A stretch of DNA of 64,000 nt from Pseudovirgaria hyperparasitica. Its lineage: Eukaryota > Ascomycota > Dothideomycetes > Acrospermales > Acrospermaceae. Location: the NCBI RefSeq assembly GCF_010093815.1, contig NW_022985557.1, forward strand, positions 1,450,058-1,514,057, given 5' to 3'. The notes under the pieces were generated by a model. That model was not told where the DNA came from, did no database searches, and was given only the letters and a program-made list of their open reading frames with translations. Numbering within the stretch: position 1 is the stretch's first letter; the number at the start of each line of letters is the position of its first letter. Shown here piece by piece: positions 62,301 through 64,000 of this stretch. The position numbers were made by a program, and so were the translations under genes.

Positions 62301-63320
62301 TCTAGCTTATCTTAACGCGTTCGTTTACCTACTAATAACCTAGTAGTCTAGGTATACTAGTAGTAAATATAGTAGTAACGCCCTATATAGCTTAGACGTT
62401 ATAGTAATATTCTACTATAATAGTAACTAGGGATATAACGGCCTTATATTCTCTCCTCTACTATATTAACTATCTAGCTTAATAGATAAAGATAGAGAAA
62501 TAGTAGTAGAGAGGGAACTAACTATCCATGAAAAGAGGCGGTTCTATAGAGATAGTCTCTAGTCTTATAAACGAGACCATTACCTTATAATAATAGAGAT
62601 TTTAATTACTATAACGTTTTTAGACTAGTTACTACTAGTATTTAATCGCCTTAATATATAGCTAGATAGTAGCCTAGATAGTTTTAGAATACTAGTATAA
62701 TTAGCCTAGATAGCCGCTAGAGATATTAATCTTAGTAGCTACTACCTTAATTATAATTTATAAAATATACCTCCCGTCTATATTATTACGCTAGTAAAGG
62801 AAGATATAATAGACTTCCGTTACTAACTCCTCTCTAGAGTTAGATAGATAGTATCTAAATACTAGGACTAGAAGATAGCTAAGAAGAGAAAAGCTAGTAT
62901 AAGTAACCTAATATATAATAACGCGTATATAGAAGTAAAGGTATATTACTTATATTATATTAGATATATTACTAATTATTAGTATAATACTAGCGTAACT
63001 CGGAAAATATTTATAGGGCTAGTAGTAATTAAGGCTCTAAAGTTAGTTCTACTATAGTCCCTAAGATTCCTTAGATTAAAGGAGTACTATAGTAGTATAT
63101 TCTAACCGATTCTACTATCTATAATTACTATTATATATATTATAATAAGGTATACCCTTAATAAATATAGTAGTAGACGGGCGCTAAACTTATTCTTCGG
63201 TCGCTATAGATTTATATACTCTCTACTAATACTAGGTATATATATATACCTTTATCTAATCGCGTACTAAATTATATAGAGAAATAGTAAGCGCTAAGCC
63301 TAATATAGTCGAACTAGGCG
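62300..63320 (+). pseudogene. Unrecognised coding trace
   Basis: The plus strand can be followed over about 300 codons with RIP-type stops, for example SSLDSFRILV near 62671, FRYQLLSRVR*IVSKY near 62815-62860, IAKKRKASISNLIYNNAYIE near 62875-62934 and RKIFIGLVVIKALKLVL near 63002-63052. It has a Lys/Arg-rich middle. I do not recognise the family. It is divergent to the transposase, so it could be a second gene of the same transposon. Confidence 0.5.
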
Positions 63321-64000
63321 CCCTACTATATTAACTATATTTAAAAATTACTAATAGTATTAGTATTTATAGTACTAATACTAATTAACCTAGATACTAT
63401 ATATATAAATCTATATAAAGATAACCTAGATAACTTCTCTAAAGTAGATATAGATAACTTAGATAAGAGTAAGAAGTCTAAGCTATTAGATAATATAAGT
63501 ATATACTAAAGTTATAGAAGCTATATAGATACTAACTACTATAAAAAGAATAAGTCGGATACTCTAAACTAGTTAGATAAGTACCTTAAATTATCTTATA
63601 TACTATTAGATATAGGTAAGAGTTCTATACTACTAGTAGTAGCTATAGATAAGATTATACTATCTTAGGTATTAAGTATAGACCCGCTCTAAGTAACCGC
63701 GGGAATAGTAAATAATAGTATATATATATATATAGTATAAATAAGTCTATTACTAACTTATTATCCCTAGTTATAGCTATCTTAACTAGTAGTCTATCTA
63801 CTCTAACTAATACTTAAATTAAAATAAAGTTAGATAGTAGTAGATATTTAAGTCGGGTCTTTAATCTATATATAAAGAGTATATACTTTTAAGAGAAGTC
63901 GGATATTAGTATATAACTAGGGAACTATATAGACTACTACGAGGCCGAATAGATAATATAAGAGAGAATAAAAATAGTAACTAGAAATATAGAGGGAAGT
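63321..64000 (+). other. Possible coding trace running off the window
   Basis: A weak plus-strand frame includes KDNLDNFSKVDIDNLDKSKK near 63418-63478 and KSDTLN*LDKYLKLSYILL near 63551-63607. It is acidic and Ser/Lys-rich at first. It may continue the upstream trace or be a new gene. Nothing further can be said within the window. Confidence 0.4.

Noticed and set aside
1-64000. Centromere or subtelomere identity
   Set aside because: A RIP-saturated nested transposon island fits both, but there are no telomere repeats and no position information, so it cannot be decided.
1-64000. tRNA or rRNA genes
   Set aside because: No A/B-box pair with a cloverleaf and no rRNA-like segment was noticed on either strand.

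Overview
The window looks like a repeat island from a filamentous ascomycete (Pezizomycotina). Every recognisable unit is a transposable element or a gene trace carrying the mark of repeat-induced point mutation (RIP): CA and TG dinucleotides are almost gone (by eye about a dozen in the first 5 kb), TA is in great excess, homologous copies differ almost only by C/T or G/A, and reading frames stay alignable but are cut by TAG and TAA at former CAG, CAA or TGG codons. I found no intact gene. The longest open frames are antisense or chance frames inside elements.

Layout. 52-7491 is a complete Ty3/gypsy chromovirus (element I) with 228-bp LTRs and a 5-bp target duplication. It sits inside a minus-strand fragment of a second gypsy family (1-46 and 7497-8587). 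8588 to about 14395 is the 5' part of a Tad-like LINE (copy A), split by a minus-strand chimeric element (9381-11755). After two minisatellite-like stretches, 14900-18560 holds a minus-strand SNF2-type helicase pseudogene. A full-length LINE (copy B, 19253-24544, plus) and a second one (copy C, 27386-32670, minus), each with target duplications, split a long, mostly minus-strand coding relic (24557-27370 and 32686-36311) with a zinc knuckle, a DSG protease-like site and three coding minisatellites. 36327-38102 is a second chimeric element.

39485-56074 is another complete chromovirus (element II, 529-bp LTRs). Its integrase is split by a 9.5-kb gypsy element (element III, 44403-53949, 150-bp LTRs), which carries about 2.8 kb of extra coding sequence after its integrase, ending in an AT-hook. 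From 56080 to the end lies a minus-strand Plavaka-like (CACTA superfamily) transposase relic and an unrecognised plus-strand coding trace.

Two points stand out. The chimeric elements at 9381-11755 and 36327-38102 join the same 1.2-kb non-LINE module, at the same base, to LINE 3' ends of different length (1170 and 572 bp). This is the architecture described for MINE (WEIRD plus MGL) in Magnaporthe and fits repeated template switching by the LINE reverse transcriptase. Also, outer elements have lost CpG as well as CpA while the inner elements keep CpG, so base composition records the order of insertion, with element I as an old exception. Removing the insertions would join the host segments into one roughly 20-kb block, mostly minus-strand, running from a transposase to a helicase.
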